This document shows, piece by piece, positions 63,346 to 64,000 of a DNA stretch of 64,000 nt. Position 1 is the first letter of the stretch, and each line of letters begins with the position of its first letter. The stretch spans positions 221,952-285,951 of the forward strand of contig JAMPGZ010000001.1 of NCBI GenBank assembly GCA_023663655.1, in the 5' to 3' direction. The notes beneath the pieces were generated by a model. That model was not told the DNA's origin and ran no database searches. It was given only the letters and a program-made list of their open reading frames with translations. This stretch comes from Lachnospiraceae bacterium (GTDB taxonomy: Bacteria > Bacteroidota > Bacteroidia > Bacteroidales > Muribaculaceae). The position numbers were made by a program, and so were the translations under genes.

Positions 63346-64000
63346 ATGAGATCTTTCTTTTTAATTATCACGCTATTTATATCCACCATTTCTTTTAATG
63401 CCTATTCTTGGGTATACACCACTCTTAATCCAAATAAGAATGGAAATAATTACTATTATTCCCAACCAATAAAAATTTCCAGCATAGACGGGAAGTTAAC
63501 TTTCAAACTTTGCATAGCGCAATATCGTCCAACCGGAAAGCTCAACTATTTTTTCATATATCTTCCACCGGAACCTCAATATCTGATTTGGGATACTCCA
63601 GACAAGGCTCCGGTCAACTATAAAGATGGATCCATCATGAAAGTTCGTGATGGGATGAATGAAGTATTCGACATGACAGTGATGGGAGATCGCAATTGGA
63701 AAATCGAGGTAGTAAAACAGAAAAAAGGAGAAACACTGGGTGGCAGTCCAATATTCGAGGAGACACGCGAAATAGAGCAAATAGAAGTTTGGTACAATCT
63801 CTCTAAGGAAGATTTATATCGAATTGTGGACAATGGATTTAAAAAGATAAGAATTGAGAACACGTCGCCCGACGGATATTGGGATTTCAATTTCAGCGAA
63901 AAACAGACAAAGGAAAGTGCCAAAGATATTCGTAAACATCTCAATAACATGATGAAAAAAGTCGAAGAAACCGAACGTGCACTCGTAAAAAGCCGAGAAG
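63346..64000 (+). CDS. Secreted protein of unknown function, cut by the window end
   Basis: An open frame from the ATG at 63346 runs to the end without a stop (218 codons seen). It begins with a signal peptide (MRSFFLIITLFISTISFNAY). The visible part is AT-rich and beta-strand rich early (LTFKLCIAQYRPTGKLNYFF), with a charged, probably helical stretch at the end (RKHLNNMMKKVEETERALVK). I recognise no family. Its base composition is clearly more AT-rich than the GH2 gene before it. Confidence 0.65.
   Translation, partial: MRSFFLIITLFISTISFNAYSWVYTTLNPNKNGNNYYYSQPIKISSIDGKLTFKLCIAQYRPTGKLNYFFIYLPPEPQYLIWDTPDKAPVNYKDGSIMKVRDGMNEVFDMTVMGDRNWKIEVVKQKKGETLGGSPIFEETREIEQIEVWYNLSKEDLYRIVDNGFKKIRIENTSPDGYWDFNFSEKQTKESAKDIRKHLNNMMKKVEETERALVKSRE

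Overview
The window looks like chromosomal DNA from a gut-type member of the Bacteroidales, most likely a Muribaculaceae-like genome. I base this on: promoters of the Bacteroidota type (TTTG near -33, TAnnTTTG near -7) in front of many genes; type V (Mfa/FimA-class) fimbrial genes; PorT/PorP/GldKLMN type IX secretion genes; GldE/GldD; GH97, GH31 and GH2 glycosidases; and Bacteroidota-only families such as DUF3822, DUF4861, DUF5106, DUF3575 and DUF3868. The species assignment is inference.

Layout. 0-10.9 kb: tRNA-Pro(CGG), an Fsr-type exporter, a DUF4861 lipoprotein, a secreted CMD-cupin protein, then a + strand run (Ig-like lipoprotein, DUF3822, rsmD, DUF5106 thioredoxin-like, esterase, rRNA m5C methyltransferase). 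10.9-21.4 kb: metabolism, with a minus-strand run XRE-cupin regulator / acyl-CoA synthetase / proB / small secreted protein / proA, then L-serine dehydratase, a SurA/PpiD-like membrane chaperone and a cysteine desulfidase. 21.6-26.0 kb: gldE-gldD, a REP-associated tyrosine transposase (RAYT-A) inside long inverted REP arms, then upp and a HAD phosphatase. 26.0-27.1 kb: an orphan duplicated REP-type block without a transposase, followed by a 15-C homopolymer. 27.1-39.7 kb: an eight-gene type V fimbria locus (DUF3575, DUF3868, major fimbrillin, anchor, four accessory/tip lipoproteins). 39.7-41.8 kb: an isolated phage terminase large subunit plus a fragment. 41.9-45.2 kb: rbfA, a LolC/E-type permease, two small exported proteins and an MBL hydrolase. 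45.2-46.3 kb: a second RAYT (RAYT-B) with its own, different REP arms. 46.5-51.1 kb: GH31 and GH97 glycosidases. 51.5-58.9 kb: a GNAT gene, then the T9SS operon porT-porP-gldK-gldL-gldM-gldN. 58.9-64 kb: an SDR, a small unknown gene, a GH2-family enzyme and a gene cut by the window end.

How it works together: the surface theme is strong. GldKLMN with PorT/PorP form the core of a type IX secretion machine. GldE/GldD belong to the same system but lie 30 kb away. The fimbrial locus encodes lipoprotein pilins exported as precursors, an anchor and several candidate tip proteins. GH97/GH31/GH2 enzymes process glycans in the periplasm or at the cell surface.

The most unusual material is non-coding: two RAYT/REP elements of different sequence families plus a transposase-free relative, all built from palindromes with short GAA or GAA-like loops; an inverted copy of the gldD 3' end at the far edge of the RAYT-A element; a poly-C tract before the fimbrial promoter; a perfect 10-bp GC hairpin between the major fimbrillin and anchor genes; four 9-bp tandem arrays, three of them in convergent gaps; and sharp base-composition switches inside two fimbrial tip genes.
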